A stretch of 64,000 nucleotides of DNA, from contig OX578281.1 of assembly GCA_951217055.1 (NCBI GenBank), positions 59,708,043 through 59,772,042 on the forward strand. The letters are read 5' to 3'. This document shows, in pieces, positions 1 to 13,884 of this stretch. Made by a program: the position numbers and the translations under genes. This DNA is from Gerris lacustris. Its lineage: Eukaryota; Arthropoda; Insecta; Hemiptera; Gerridae. The notes below the pieces were generated by a model. That model had not been told where the DNA came from. It saw only the letters and a list, made by a program, of their open reading frames with translations, and made no database searches. Every line of letters starts with the position of its first letter. Position 1 is the stretch's first letter.

Positions 1-45
1 TGATCCATGACTGTGTTTTTCTCCACTGTGGGATAGCGACATATT

Positions 46-298
46 ATAAAAGAGGTGTAATTCAATAACCAAATAACGTTTTCACACAAAATTAATTGTA
101 TTTGAAACAATTTGACCGGTTTCGGCTGTTCAAGTGGTGTAGGACTTTTACAAAACTTGAACTGTTAAAGACACTTGATAACCATCAGATTATCTAAAGA
201 AGGCTGCATTAGAACAACCGAAACCGGTCAAATTGTTTCAAATACAATTAATTGTATGTGAAGGCGTTATTTGGTTATTGAACTACACCTCTTTTATG
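46..298. repeat. Foldback MITE-like element
   Basis: The arms 46-131 and 212-298 are reverse complements over about 86 bp with a few mismatches. Both contain AAACAATTTGACCGGTTTCG or its complement. The spacer is about 80 bp with no ORF. This is the form of a non-autonomous inverted-repeat element. No clear target-site duplication was found, so the superfamily is open. Confidence 0.8.
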
Positions 299-2107
<1,809 letters not shown>

Positions 2108-2556
2108 GATCTGTAATTATGCTGATGCTTTCTGAGTATATGCTCTGAATTGATGATCTGTAACTATGCTGAAGCTATCTGAGTATATGCTCTGAATTGA
2201 TGATCTGTAATTATGCTGATGCTTTCTGAATATATGATCTGTAAAGATGCTGAAGCTTTCTGAGCACATGCTCTGACTTGATGATCTGTAATTATGCTGA
2301 AGTTAGCTGAGCACATGCTCTAACTTGATGATCTGTAATAATGCTGAAGCTTTCTGAGTATATGCTCTGAATTGATGATCTGTAATAATGCTGATGCTTT
2401 CTGAATATATGATCTGTAAAGATGCTGAAGCTTTCTGAGCACATGCTCTGACTTGATGATCTGTAATTATGCTGAAGCTTTCTGAATAATATGCTCTGAA
2501 TTGATGATCTGTAATTATGCTGAAGCTTTCTGAGTTACTCTGAATACTCTGAATTG
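2108..2556. repeat. 47-bp tandem repeat array
   Basis: Units start at 2108, 2155 and 2202 with exact 47-bp spacing and contain GATCTGTAATTATGCTGA followed by CTTTCTGAGTATATGCTCTG. Later units include shortened forms in which TATATGATCTG fuses two units. About nine to ten copies, with no ORF of interest. Confidence 0.9.
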
Positions 2557-3140
2557 ATATTTTGTCTCTAAAATTGGGACTTTCATTTCCAACTAAATCT
2601 CTTATAAAATTTCATTATTTTGGTTTTTAAATTAGAATTTTAAATTTATGTTTGTAATTATTGAGTGAGTGTCTGGGATAAGACAAGTGTAAATGTGTAT
2701 TGGGCTGGATTGAAGTGCAAGTGTTGTGTGAGTAGGTATATAAGTTAGATATAGAAGGGTGTTAGTGGCTAGGCCTGGAGTTAAGTTCAATGCACCCCGC
2801 AAGCTCCTCGGGTAGAACAGCCATCCTGCGCATCCTTGCTGGAACCAGCCACGCAACGCACTCTAATAGCAACCTCCAGCCTTCCTCCCTAACAAACCTC
2901 ATCATCTACTTCCACTTAATTAATAATAATTTCAAAATCAAAATAACCCAATTAAAATAGACCAGCAAAAATATATGTAATTAGGAAACATCTGTCTTGA
3001 ATTGATGCGATATCACAATTCTAGGATTTTATTTTTAACTTGGTCATTAGGTATTTTAAAGACAAATAAAAAAGAAGAAGAAGAAGAAAAAAAAAAAACC
3101 GGCTAGAAATTTGTATTAAGTTCTGTTTTTATTTATTTAG
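2557..3140. other. Unassigned intergenic DNA
   Basis: No gene recognised. A less AT-rich block at about 2640-2890 has one short minus-strand open frame with no family resemblance. An (AAG)n/poly-A patch lies at about 3071-3098. Confidence 0.6.
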
Positions 3141-3676
3141 TACTAGCTTACCCGGCAAACTTCGTACCGCCTAATAAACATTAATAACATAAGAAATGTA
3201 TAGCTGCTACATTTGAAATACCTTATAAATAGTTTATTTAGTTAAATAATGTTTCATTTATGAAAAAAATATTACAATTTGCAATATATACAATATTAGC
3301 ATAAGAGACACAGATAAACAATTCATTTTTATTTATGTCGATATGGATCATACAAGTATTTTTCCTGTATTTTCTATTTTACCTCCCCCCCGTAAATGAA
3401 TAAATGGCAAAAATTTATATAACAATAATTATTATACTTTTAAAGAGCTTTTCAACGATATGTATCATTAAAGGATTTAATTACTTTGACATTTGTACCC
3501 CGTACCCCTGTGTACCAAAATTTAAACTAAATCAGAAGTTTAGTTTTACTAACTCAGAAACCTTCCCCATGATTGGCATGCATCCAACCATTCCCCAAAA
3601 TGTCATCGCAATCAGATGAACGGGTTAGGCAGGCATAAGAGAAGACAGACGAACATTCATTTTTGTTTATATAGAT
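3141..3676 (+). repeat. Interspersed element with GTACCCCGTACCC module
   Basis: It begins with CTAGCTTACCCGGCAAACTT and ends near ATTCATTTTTGTTTATATAG. Similar end sequences are frequent in dispersed arthropod repeats, which I recall but could not search. Its segment 3404-3530 is homologous to 52779-52915 and inversely to 9985-10165 (AAAGAGCTTTTCAACGATATG, then TTTGTACCCCGTACCCC). The short ORF at 3404-3619 lies in this repeat and is not called a gene. Confidence 0.6.
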
Positions 3677-3859
3677 TACCTATATACCGTTATTCAAATA
3701 AATGAGGAGCTACTCATAACCATGTTTGAACGAAAATATATGATAACTACAGACTAGAGTTACAATCTTATGACAACTAGAGTTACAATGTGATGATAAT
3801 CAAAGTTATAACCTGATTAATTTGAAATTCTGATCAAAGTATAGACAAAACTTTTATAT

Positions 3860-3934
<75 letters not shown>

Positions 3935-4340
3935 TAGTGTGTTTTGCACTTGGTTGATTGTTTTTAAAGCATGCATAAAAAGTAATGAAGTTCGCTCAGC
4001 CAGTATTGGGCCTATGAAGTCGGACCTAGACATACATAAAATAAAGTCCGTTTTGTTTTTCTTAATGTATGAAATGAAAAATTTTCCAATTATGATCATT
4101 GATCAATGTTTAGACAAAACTATAATTCTATATATGACTTCCCCGCGAAGTCACGGTTCTTTAAATGTTACTTTTCCTAGCACGTCAGGGTCACCAGTTT
4201 TTATGATGCCACTAATAAAATGAATTACTAGACTTCTTGAACCCAATTATAAATATTGATTTAGTTTTTTAACGAGAAACCTAATAAATTATTGAAAATA
4301 TAAAAATAAATCATCTTTTTTAAACTTAAAATAAAATTAA
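3677..4340. other. Intergenic DNA with (TA)n at 3864-3931
   Basis: Contains a roughly 68-bp (TA)n tract. The overlapping open frames on the two strands (3854-4099 and 3939-4223) match no family I recognise and are probably chance. Confidence 0.7.
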
Positions 4341-4344
4341 CAAT

Positions 4345-4660
4345 TTAATTTTTAAGTTTTTGGTAGTATTCATACTACGGAACGTTTAAATTTTAATTTA
4401 AATCAAATCATAATCACTATTTACAACGGGAGACAGAAAGAGAAAAATATACTTCAGCACCGGGATTCGAGCCACGGGCTTCCTTTATTTCCAGTAAAGA
4501 CGCTCTAGCCAACTAAGCTATACTGAAGAATAATTTCCTCTGTCGATAACGATACTTAGTCCCGAATTAAGCTTTCAAATTTTTCCACAAGTCTAGAAGT
4601 CAACCTTAACCACATTAGAACTAGACCGAAAAATAACGCTTGTAATCATAAAAAAATCAT
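4345..4660 (-). repeat. RC element, full-length-like copy
   Basis: Homologous to 46895-47195 and to the palindromic copies at 35943 and 47238. On the plus strand it reads AAGTTTTTGGTAGT, then ATACTACGGAACG, then the tRNA-like domain in reverse, then GTCCCGAATTAAGCTTTCAA. Judged by the tRNA-like domain it is oriented on the minus strand. The tRNA-like part is in the middle, so this is not a simple tRNA-headed SINE. Confidence 0.75.
4452..4528 (-). other. tRNA-like domain of RC (anticodon-position GGA)
   Basis: On the minus strand the ends CTTCAGT and GCTGAAG pair as a 7-bp acceptor-like stem. A D-arm-like TAGCTTAGTTGGCTAGAGC fits the Pol III A box. The anticodon-arm-like stem is CTTTA/TAAAG with loop CTGGAAA. 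The B-box-like GGCTCGAATCC follows. The T stem pairs poorly (CGTGG with CCCGG), and a GGA anticodon would mean tRNA-Ser, yet there is no long variable arm. It is therefore a repeat-borne tRNA-like structure, not a working tRNA gene. Confidence 0.7.
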
Positions 4661-5275
4661 ATAAATATTATATTGCTTATAGATTTGGTACGTCAGAATA
4701 TAAGCTGTTGGTGTGCTTGGCTAAGTTAATGTTGAGTTAAGTCGGAGATGGTCGGAGTAAATCGTAGCAAGATGCAACCTACTTTCACTGGGACTTAGTC
4801 TGGACTGTAAGTAAACACACGCGTGGTACTGCTAGCATTCTCTTCTCTCTCCTCGACTCGACCAACTTCGTGAAGGACTTACTGAGGGTACTTCGTGTTC
4901 TCTCTACTAGAGTCGTAATCTCGTCGTCTAAGATCTCCTTTTTAGATTAGTCTTCATGATGAGACCTTCTGACCACAGTCCCTTCTATGTTTTCTCTATG
5001 TTTGTTCCTCAAGTTCACCCTTTCCAACTTAGACCAGCACTTAAAATTTCTCATAAACTTAGTATACATTTTGAGAGCCAGTGTGGACCGTGTGGATTTG
5101 TACAATGTACATGTACAGAGGTATGATGTGTGAAGTGACTGCAACTCTCTACCACGGGTATAGTAAAAAGGGCCTAAGTGATGGCCTAATTGCTAGGTTC
5201 AACAAGTGGTTCGTCCGACCCGTCTAGTAGTAGTGCTAGGATCTTACTACTACTACTACTACTACTAGTATACAT
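4661..5275. other. Unassigned intergenic DNA
   Basis: No gene recognised. The block 4700-5250 is less AT-rich than its surroundings, and its short minus-strand frame (4947-5144) has no recognisable motif. A (TAC)n run lies at about 5250-5271. Confidence 0.6.
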
Positions 5276-5345
5276 TTTACAGAGAGAAAGTATTGTGATG
5301 GCACTAAAAATCGATTTTTAGATTTTCAATTATATTTAACATTTT
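5276..5345. repeat. RB fragment (GAGAAAGTATTGTGATGGC end)
   Basis: AGAGAAAGTATTGTGATGGC followed by a TCGATTTTTAGATTTT-like stretch matches the start of the RB copy at 34550. Confidence 0.7.
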
Positions 5346-5393
5346 ATGGTCCATCAAGTATATAACAATTGGTTTTCATATAATGTCTGTAGT

Positions 5394-6135
5394 TTTGCTT
5401 CCGAGCTTACCGAAGGTAACGGGAGCTATGTGATCGTTCTGAAGAACGAAAAATGTTTAGGTCTCCGATTTCAAAAATTCAAACACAGAAATCCTTTTCA
5501 GACATCAGGGAATATTTTTGGTTCCGTGTCTGAGTGTCGGTCTGTCTGTCGCTCTGTTACTTTTTTTGCGAACTAACATATCTTAAAAACTACACGTCCG
5601 ATTTTAATGAAATTTCTATGGTAGGTTATAATTAGCTCATTGTTGGTCCCATATAAGTTTATACATTCTGCCCTCATTTGCTTCTCTTTCCTTATGCGCA
5701 CAAACATAAATTTATTTACACCTATATCTTCAAAAGTACTTATCTGATTTGTATGAAAATTTTATTAGGTTTGTTCCAACCACACTTCAAACTAGTTTGA
5801 AACTGTCCGACGCATGCGCAGCGGACCAAAATTGTACGCCTGTTGCTAATGTGCATGCGTCGGACAGTTTCAAACTAGTTTGAAGTGTGGTTGGAACAAA
5901 CCTATAGTTTATCAAAAGTAACTCGCAGAGAGCCCCAGATTAATTTGAACCATCTGCGATCTTTAACTTTTGCTAAATTGATAATTTAATTCATGCAAAA
6001 AAACAAAACAATTTGGACAGATTTAAAAAACGATGGAAAAATTAAATAAATTTGACAATAATTGGTTGTAATAGTATTAAATTTCACGAAATAGGACGCG
6101 AGGAAGCTATGTGCCACACTAATTGGCAGAGTATT
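5394..6135 (+). repeat. RA element, nearly complete copy
   Basis: It starts GCTTCCGAGCTTACCGAAGG, passes through a GTCTGTCTGTCGCTC-rich part and the sentence-like motif TTAAAAACTACACGTCCGAT, and ends GAGGAAGCTATGTGCCACAC. Homologous copies occur at 7011, 20099, 43395 and 43990, and inverted at 40803 and 41398. It is interrupted by the MITE at 5768-5902. No coding potential is seen; the class is unknown. Confidence 0.8.
5768..5902. repeat. 135-bp TIR MITE with TA duplication, nested in RA
   Basis: The TIRs begin GGTTTGTTCCAACCACACTT and are about 53 bp long with near-perfect complementarity (5768-5820 and 5850-5902). TA lies immediately outside both ends (5766-5767 and 5903-5904). The RA copy at about 43741 has the corresponding uninterrupted sequence TTTTATAGTTTATCGAAAGT, showing an empty site. 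Confidence 0.88.
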
Positions 6136-6905
6136 TTAAAAAAAGTTTCCGTCGATTTTGATTTATTAAATATTTAAAAAAAGGGAAAAATCTAGTTTTC
6201 GATTTATTGATATAAATAAATGTATCAGGATTAACCTTTCAATGTTATACTGCAATAAGATAATCAGGTAAATAATACAAAAAAAAAAAAACACATTGTA
6301 AAACGATATCGTTGTGCCAGATGTCTCAGCTCAGGGTCGCTTTTTTTTATTTTGTAAAAAAACAACTGTTTAAGCAGCTCGATGATAGAATAAATCACGT
6401 TAAAAAATAAAAACTGTATGAAAGCTGGTTAAATTTATAGAATAACTATATATAGTTATGAATTTATATGTTGTTATTCTCTAAGCTTAGCTAGGTGAGA
6501 GGTCAGTGTTACCAACTGTGCGGGAGTACTGAGTGAACATTACGCCCCCTAATATATCATGTATTGGAATTTTTTTTTTTTTTACTCTTTTACAGGAGTT
6601 TGTATTAGTTTGTGTATTATTTGTAAGTGAGTAAATACTATAAATCTTTATTGTGTTCAAGTTATTTTTATAGTTAGGGCAGGATATCATTAACGGGTTC
6701 ATAACCTCTGAAGTAATTTTACCAAGGTTAGTCTGTATTTTTCACTTTCGAAACAAAAAACCGACAAAAAAAAACAAAAACGAAATCGTAAAAAAATAAT
6801 AATAAGTGCAATGTATTTCAATGTAGTGTTATTTTTTCCTAAGAAAGAGCGCAGAAATTCGTGCTTTTCTCCTTAGCTAAAACTTATATACGTCATTAAA
6901 AGGAA
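6136..6905. other. Unassigned AT-rich DNA
   Basis: No gene seen. It contains poly-A and poly-T runs and a short minus-strand frame (6487-6702) without recognisable features. Confidence 0.7.
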
Positions 6906-7400
6906 TAGTCTGCAAATTGGTGTGGCACACGTTGCTCCCATCTCTATACTATAATAATGTTACGTTTTTACAACCCACTACTGTCTAATTTATTTAATTT
7001 TTTCCTCTTTTGCTTCCGAGCTTACCTTTAAAAAATCGAGTTTCAAAACAATTTTTTATGTCTCTGATTTCAAAAATCCCAAAACAGATCTCCGTCTCGG
7101 GCGTCAGGGAACATTTTTGGGCCCTTGTCTGTCTAAAATTTCTGCTAGCCAACAGATCTTAAAACTATTTGTCCGATTTTAATGAAATTTGGACAGTAGG
7201 TCATAATTAGCTCATTGTCAGTCGTATATAAGTTTCGAATTTTTGCGCTTATTTGTTTCTCTTCCACATGCGCACAAACATACATTTATTTACACCTATA
7301 TCTTTAAAAGTACACATCTGATTATCAAGAAATTTGGATGGTTTGTCGAAAGTAGCCCTAGATTAATTTCAACCGTCTTCACTTATTAAATTATGTTAAA
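6906..7400. repeat. RA fragments in head-to-head arrangement
   Basis: 6907-7005 is the RA 3' end inverted (AATTGGTGTGGCACACGTTG). 7011-7400 is an RA 5' portion in plus orientation (TTGCTTCCGAGCTTACC onward). The two abut within a few bases. Confidence 0.75.
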
Positions 7401-8286
7401 TCTATACTTTTATTCTTGTAAAATATAAAAACCTTTTATTATAAAAACTTTCAAAGCGTGTTTTTATGAATAAACAATTGGTCGATGACTCACTCAACCG
7501 AAATTCATAAAAAAAAATTGAAACTTTGTTTTTTTAAACTTGTTTATTTAAAAAATCAACTGCATCTTTAAATTTTATGATAATATAAATCAAATAAGTT
7601 TAATACAAAATTTGTTTATATGATAATTAAGTTATATGCGCGAAAATAATTAATAATTGAAAAGGATTCAAAACTTAAGAGTTGCATAGAGCAACTTACT
7701 ATAACAATAATTACTATCCTTATTCAAAAACTTAAATGTTTTAATTCTTCCTTATAAACCTGGTTCTTATTTTTTTAATCTTAATAGTAAAGAAGAACCG
7801 GAGTAAAGAGTCAAGAATAAGGAAGAAAAGAGTCCTGCAGGATTCAACAAGCTAAAGGAACTTTTAAATCCAATCCTTCCCTTGAACCAACTCCATTTTA
7901 AATATTAAACAGGTGACGGTGTGTGCGTGTTGGTCTGTGCGCTTGTAATTATTTATTGGCTTGTGTCCGGGTGTGTGTGTGCTTGTGTGAGGGTATAATC
8001 TCTTGATACTCTTAATACATATTAAAATGCCGGCTGTGAGAAGGCAGGATCTGAAGGAGGTCCTGCAAGGAAAGAGGTCCTGCGGCTTCAACCTATAACC
8101 AACCAATCAGGACTCTTTCCTTTATATTTATGTAGACTTTTAATCCTCTTCCCTGGCTCTCTACATCCTATCAACTCCTAACTCACAATTATTCTCAAAA
8201 AATCTTTCTACTATATATAATATATAATATATTACTCTTTCTTTCTATCTTGTTGCTAATTTCTGTAAACACAAATAATTTATCGG

Positions 8287-8365
<79 letters not shown>

Positions 8366-9498
8366 ATATATTTTTTTATGTTTGTGTGTAAGTAATTTAG
8401 TATACACGTATTACAAGATCAACTTATAAATTAAGCAAGAAATTGAAGTATAAAATAAAATAAGGAAGCACCGATCTCTTTTAAAAACTGCTATTTTAAG
8501 CAGTGGGCAAAAATCCCTCTCCTTATTGCTTGAGCGTAAAATAAAAATTAAAACAAACTCAAATGACTGTCAAACTTCAAAGCTTTTGGTGTGATAAACA
8601 TTTTAAATTAGGTGATTTCTCAATTTCACCTTAAAGTGAAATTCCAAAAAAAAAAAATCGTATTTATAAAATGTGTAAACCAAATTTAATCGAAATTGGT
8701 TCACTAGTTTTGACTTCACGAGCTTGCACAGTTCATGTCATTAAATTTTTGTTAATTTATTTGATAATATTAGTTTATTTTAAAGAAACACTTTTCCGAA
8801 TTGATGAACTACTTTTGATGAAGAAATTTCATCAAATGCTGTTTTTGATTCCATGCGTCTACTCACTACACAGGCATCAAAACACAGACTACACACAGAC
8901 TATACATTGATACAACTTTTAAACTGAAGTTTCACTCTGGTTAAAAGTTTTTACCTTTTAAATGTTTAGAGACTTTTGAACATGACACTTCTCATAATGG
9001 GATTCACTTTTAACCACCTTTATTTCCACTTAAAAGTATATGAGAAAGATAAAAGAAAAATAAAATTTATAATTATACTTAAAGAAAACTTCAGTATTGA
9101 AAAAATAAATAAAAGTAAAATAGATTGTTTTTATAATTTAGAGTGTTAACGTGTTACGTAGCTATCTCTAACAAATAGATTTTAACACAAGAAGCGAATA
9201 AATCGACTTTTAGAAACTAAAGAATTCCTTATTTATATTTGTTCGCCTTGTTCTCGTGTGGAATTTGTCCAACTTGTACTGACATGTAAGGTATTTAGTC
9301 TTCTAAATCTTACATAGTTTCGGATAAATCCCAAACACTTTTGGTATGTTTAGTCGCTAGAAGAATTTTTAGAAGGTATCTAAAATAAATCACATGTTGA
9401 AATAATTCTACAAGTTTAGTGTCGTGCTTTTGTCACTGAAGTTGTGTCCTTTAGTTTATCCTTATGTATTCAACTATGTACTTTAGATTCTTCTTATG

Positions 9499-9500
<2 letters not shown>
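7401..9500. other. Gene-poor AT-rich DNA with (TA)n at 8290-8362
   Basis: No gene recognised. A GT-rich, moderately GC stretch at 7900-8110 contains two similar blocks around AGAGTCCTGCAGG and GAGGTCCTGCGG. The plus frame at 8671-8910 has no family resemblance. Confidence 0.65.
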
Positions 9501-9501
<1 letters not shown>

Positions 9502-9581
<80 letters not shown>

Positions 9582-9880
9582 TGCTTACGAAGGTAACGGA
9601 TGCTAAGCAATATAAACTTTTTGAAGAGCGAAATATTTTTATGCCTCCGGTTTTAAAAATTCCTGGACAGGAATCCGTTTCTGATATTCTAGAGTCTGTC
9701 TGTCGGTATTTCGGTCGGTCTGTTTGTAGTTCAACTTTTGGCAAGCCACCATATCTTAAAATCTACTCGTCTGATTTTGATAACATTTTGTTGATAGGTC
9801 ATATTTAGTCGATAGTTAGTGATGTATAATTTTCAATCTTTATGCGCTTATTGGTTTCTCTTCCACATGCTCACTATGGC
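9502..9880 (+). repeat. (TA)n tract followed by an RA fragment
   Basis: (TA)n spans 9502-9575. From about 9583 the sequence GAAGGTAACGGATGCTAAGC onward follows RA, including CTGTCTGTCGG and TTAAAATCTACTCGTCTGAT. The overlapping plus and minus frames here derive from these repeats. Confidence 0.75.
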
Positions 9881-9984
9881 CTCTAGGATTTTGTTTTCTT
9901 TATTAGCACCTTCAACTTTAGAAGCTTTAACCTAAATTTTTGTAGACAGTTTCTTCGTAGGTCCCCTTACCTTGTCACTGAAAA

Positions 9985-10165
9985 TACATGGTTATTTCAA
10001 AATTTAAATTTTGGTACACAGGGATACGGGGTACAAAATATCTGTCAGATATATCCCTCATGATGGATGTCATTGAAAAGCTCTTAAAGGATGAATTAAT
10101 TGTTGTTATGTACACTTTTGTCTTATTTTCATTTAGAATGGAGGGAATTGACCTTCGACCAGTTT
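9985..10165 (-). repeat. GGGGTACAAA-type module, inverted
   Basis: GGATACGGGGTACAAA, then CATGATGGATGTCATTGAAA and AGCTCTTAAAGG, correspond to the module at 52018-52150 and, in reverse, to 3404-3530. A CTAGCTGAAGTACCCGGCGC-like end lies in reverse at about 10984-11005, so 9985-11005 may be one inverted element carrying the block at 10275-10880. Confidence 0.55.
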
Positions 10166-10274
10166 TCAGCCAAAAATTAAGAGATTTATTAGTGGTATGA
10201 CATGGTGTCGTTAAAAAAAATTAAGGTTTATATGGTTTGTAACATATATTCCTCAAACATAAAATTTATTTATT

Positions 10275-10880
10275 ACTACGTTTTTATTAGCTTGCATTCT
10301 TGTTTGTTTGTTTGTTTGTCCGGTACAAATCTGGCAATCGATTTCTAACTAACTTCCCGAATAGCTAGACATTTGAAACTTTTAGCGTAGCTCAGAACAC
10401 GATGACAATGCATTATTTTAATACTTTTAGGCATCTTTCAGCAGAATTTAATTGGTTTTCAGCAAATTTTGCTGTACGGAAAGTTAGTTCGGAAAAAATC
10501 CGCAAGTTATTTTATTTGTTTTGCCATATCCCATATTTACGCAATCTTCATTTTGACGGGTCTCAAATTTGTGATAGATAAACATTGAATGACAGCAAAA
10601 ACAGGAAATATCGATTATATTATTTATCGATTATATTATTTCAAATATATCGATGGCACGGTTTAGATTTGGTGTTGGGGAGATCCGTTGTACAAAGATT
10701 TGTCCTTTTATAGGTTTAAGATCAGCTCTCTAGATGGTTGTCATTTATGTGAAGTAAATAAATTCGGAACTATTTTTTTTTTCAGTAACATTATATATTA
10801 TATAACAATAACAATTATATTATCAACATTACATACGATTCAACAGAAAATTTAAAGACGTAGTATATAAAAAGTTCTTT
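10275..10880 (+). repeat. Interspersed repeat, blocks A and B
   Basis: Block A (about 10275-10578, containing CAATCGATTTCTAACTAACT and GCAGAATTTAATTGG) recurs inverted at 62820-63120. Block B (about 10578-10865, containing ATATATCGATGGCACGG) recurs inverted at 59395-59700. The two are adjacent here and 3.1 kb apart in the last MECR intron. Confidence 0.75.
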
Positions 10881-11285
<405 letters not shown>

Positions 11286-11450
11286 GTGTGGAGCGTTCAG
11301 TGTGGAGGCTGGAGCGTTCAGTGTGGAGTGTGGAGCGTTCAGTGTGGAGTGTGGAGCGTTCAGTGTGGAGGCTGGAACTTTCAGTGTGGAGCGTTTAGTG
11401 AGGAGGCTGGAGCGTTCAGTGTGGAGTGAGGAGCGTACAATGTGGAGCAA
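11286..11450. repeat. 21-bp tandem repeat
   Basis: About seven units of GGAGCGTTCAGTGTGGA plus a variable GGCT, GTGT or GTGA segment. The 21-bp period keeps a frame open on both strands, which explains the repetitive peptide frames across it; these are not called as genes. Confidence 0.9.
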
Positions 11451-12939
11451 GGCGAGGATATTATCTCGGGCTTCACCTTTCCATTGAATGCAAATGAATT
11501 CCCAGTGACTCCGAGTGAACCCAGAGTCTTAAAACTCAGATGTTTTTATTGCCTTTTCTCGTTTTTGTTTTCCTTCTTCTGTTCTAAAAAGAAAAGAATA
11601 AAAAGGTTAAAAATAAGAGGAAGAAGTAGTTAAGAAGAAGAAGAAGAAGCTTCTAAGGAAGGTCGAGCTACCCTGGCCATTGTCTTCTTCAGTAAGGTCC
11701 ATATCTCAGTATTAGCATCAGACTCCCCAACTTTTACATAACAAAACTGTCACATTTATTTTATTCTTCTTTTAAACTGTTATCTCTTCTTATCTAGGCA
11801 CGCATTAAACCTGTTTACATTGTGGAATCTTTGACTAGTTTTTGCAAATTTTAAACAACACTAGTTTTTGCAAATTTTAAACAACATTAATGATACATAT
11901 TAACGATGTGCTATTTACTGATTTATTAAATAAGTAACTAATCTATTAACCTTTGTAGAGTTTCATTAAGTATTATTAATATCAATATCTAACATAATGA
12001 TATTAGTCCAGGAGATAGCGGGCAAAAAAGTATCTGACTAACATCTTAAGGTTATCTTTTGGTGCCTTTTAAGAATATATGGTTGGCTAAGTTCATCTGC
12101 GGGACATAGCTTGAAAATAGGCATTTGACAAAAACTAAACTAAATTATAAAAACACCCCTGAAATGGGAAAAAGAATCGTCTGATTGTTAATTTATGTAT
12201 ATTTTGATTGGATAATTAAAGATTATTTAATATTAAATGTTAATCTGTATTAATTGTCATTATTTGATTACCACAACATATCAGTCAGTACTACCAATTT
12301 TTTTTATATCAATATCAAAGTTAATTTTAAGAAAGTAAGATAAACATATTGTTTTAGAGTTAGGGTTTTTTAAAGAGTTAAATTTGGCAACACTGTAAGG
12401 AAGAGAGGGCCCGAACGTGTGTAAGGAAGCGGTTAGAAGGCTCTGTCTATTTGAAGACCGTCCGTGAGTCCGTAGATCCAAGCAGTTCGACCTAGAAGAA
12501 CTGGACTCCTAGCTGCGGACAGCCTCGGGCACCTCTACACGGAGCTCTCTTATTCCTCTCTGACTTAGTCACAACCAGAACCTTCTCTTTACAAACATAT
12601 AAATATATTATACAAAACTATATCTATCCCAACACCAGTTTCAAATCACGCAATAATCTTGTCCAACTCACGTGTTTACTTGCAAATTTCAACCACTTGA
12701 AGATTCATAAAGACTGTGGTCTTGGTATGGCCAGCAAGTCTTGTAAGGTATAAGTTACGTAGTTTTTCTACTAATACTATTAGCATCTTCAGGTTATTCG
12801 TTGTTTTACTATTGGGTTGATGGACTAAACTGGAGATTTCCAAGGATATACATATGATTTTTATTCACACTTCCTTGGTCTTAAGTCATATCTGAGGTGA
12901 GATGCGTATGGTAATTTTGTATTCTGAAAATTGTTAAAG
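11451..12939. other. Unassigned intergenic DNA
   Basis: No gene recognised. AAG-rich patch at about 11580-11650; local direct duplication ACTAGTTTTTGCAAATTTTA at about 11834 and 11862; relatively GC-rich block at 12390-12560 with a short minus-strand frame and no motif. Confidence 0.6.
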
Positions 12940-13590
12940 ATGGTTATAGATTTCCGTCCCGTTGGAAGTTTCTTATTTCTTGCATATTCCATCTTCTAGA
13001 GGTGATTAAGAATTCCGTCTCGTTGGAGGTTCCTTATTTCTTGCAAATTCCATTTTCTACAGATAGCTAAAGGTTTCCGTCCCGTTAGAGGTTCCTTATT
13101 CCATGCAAATTCCATCTTCTACAGTTGGTCAAAGGTTTCCTTCCCGTTGGGGGTTCCTTATTCCTTGCTAATTCCATCTTTCTAGAGTGGTTAAAGGTTT
13201 CCGTCCTGTTGGAATAAGTTCCTTATTTCTTGCAAATTCCATCTTCTACAGTTGGTCAAAGGTTTCCGTCCCGTTGGAGGTTCCTTATTCCTTGTAAATT
13301 CCATCTTCTACAGTTGGTCAAAGGTTTCCGTCCCGTTGGAGGTTCCTTATTCCTTGTAAATTCCATCTTCTACAGTTGGTCAAAAGTTTCCGTCCCGTTG
13401 GAGGTTCCTTATTCCTTGTAAATTCCATCTTCTACAGTTGGTCAAAGGTTTCCTTCTCGTTGGAGGTTCCTTATTCCTTGCTAATTCCATCTTTCTAGAG
13501 TGGTTAAAGGTTTCCGTCATGTTGGAAGTTCCATATTCCTTGCAAATTCCATCTTCTAGAGGTGGTTAAAAGTTTCCTTTTGCGTCAGAG
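12940..13590. repeat. About 60-bp tandem repeat array
   Basis: Ten to eleven units built on AAAGGTTTCCGTCCCGTTGG followed by AGGTTCCTTATTCCTTG and AATTCCATCTTCTA. Three central units (about 13250-13430) are nearly identical and outer ones more diverged, as expected for expansion from the middle. The frame at 13230-13421 is repeat-derived. Confidence 0.92.
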
Positions 13591-13796
13591 ATTACTTGTT
13601 TCCTCTAAACTTTCTACTGCTAGAGGTAGTTATTGGTTTGTTTCCTGTTAAAAAATTGTTTTTTTACAAGTTTTAAAATCAGTTTAGTAGTGGTTCGCCC
13701 TTTGGAAAGGCAGGATTTTTTTTAAAACACATTTTGTTGGCGCAGTTAACCTTAAATCATGTTAATACATCATTTCAAAATCTAAGTTTTTTGTGA

Positions 13797-13884
<88 letters not shown>

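Noticed and set aside
4452..4528. Functional tRNA-Ser(GGA) gene
   Set aside because: The T stem does not pair, there is no long variable arm, and the domain sits inside a dispersed repeat in several copies.
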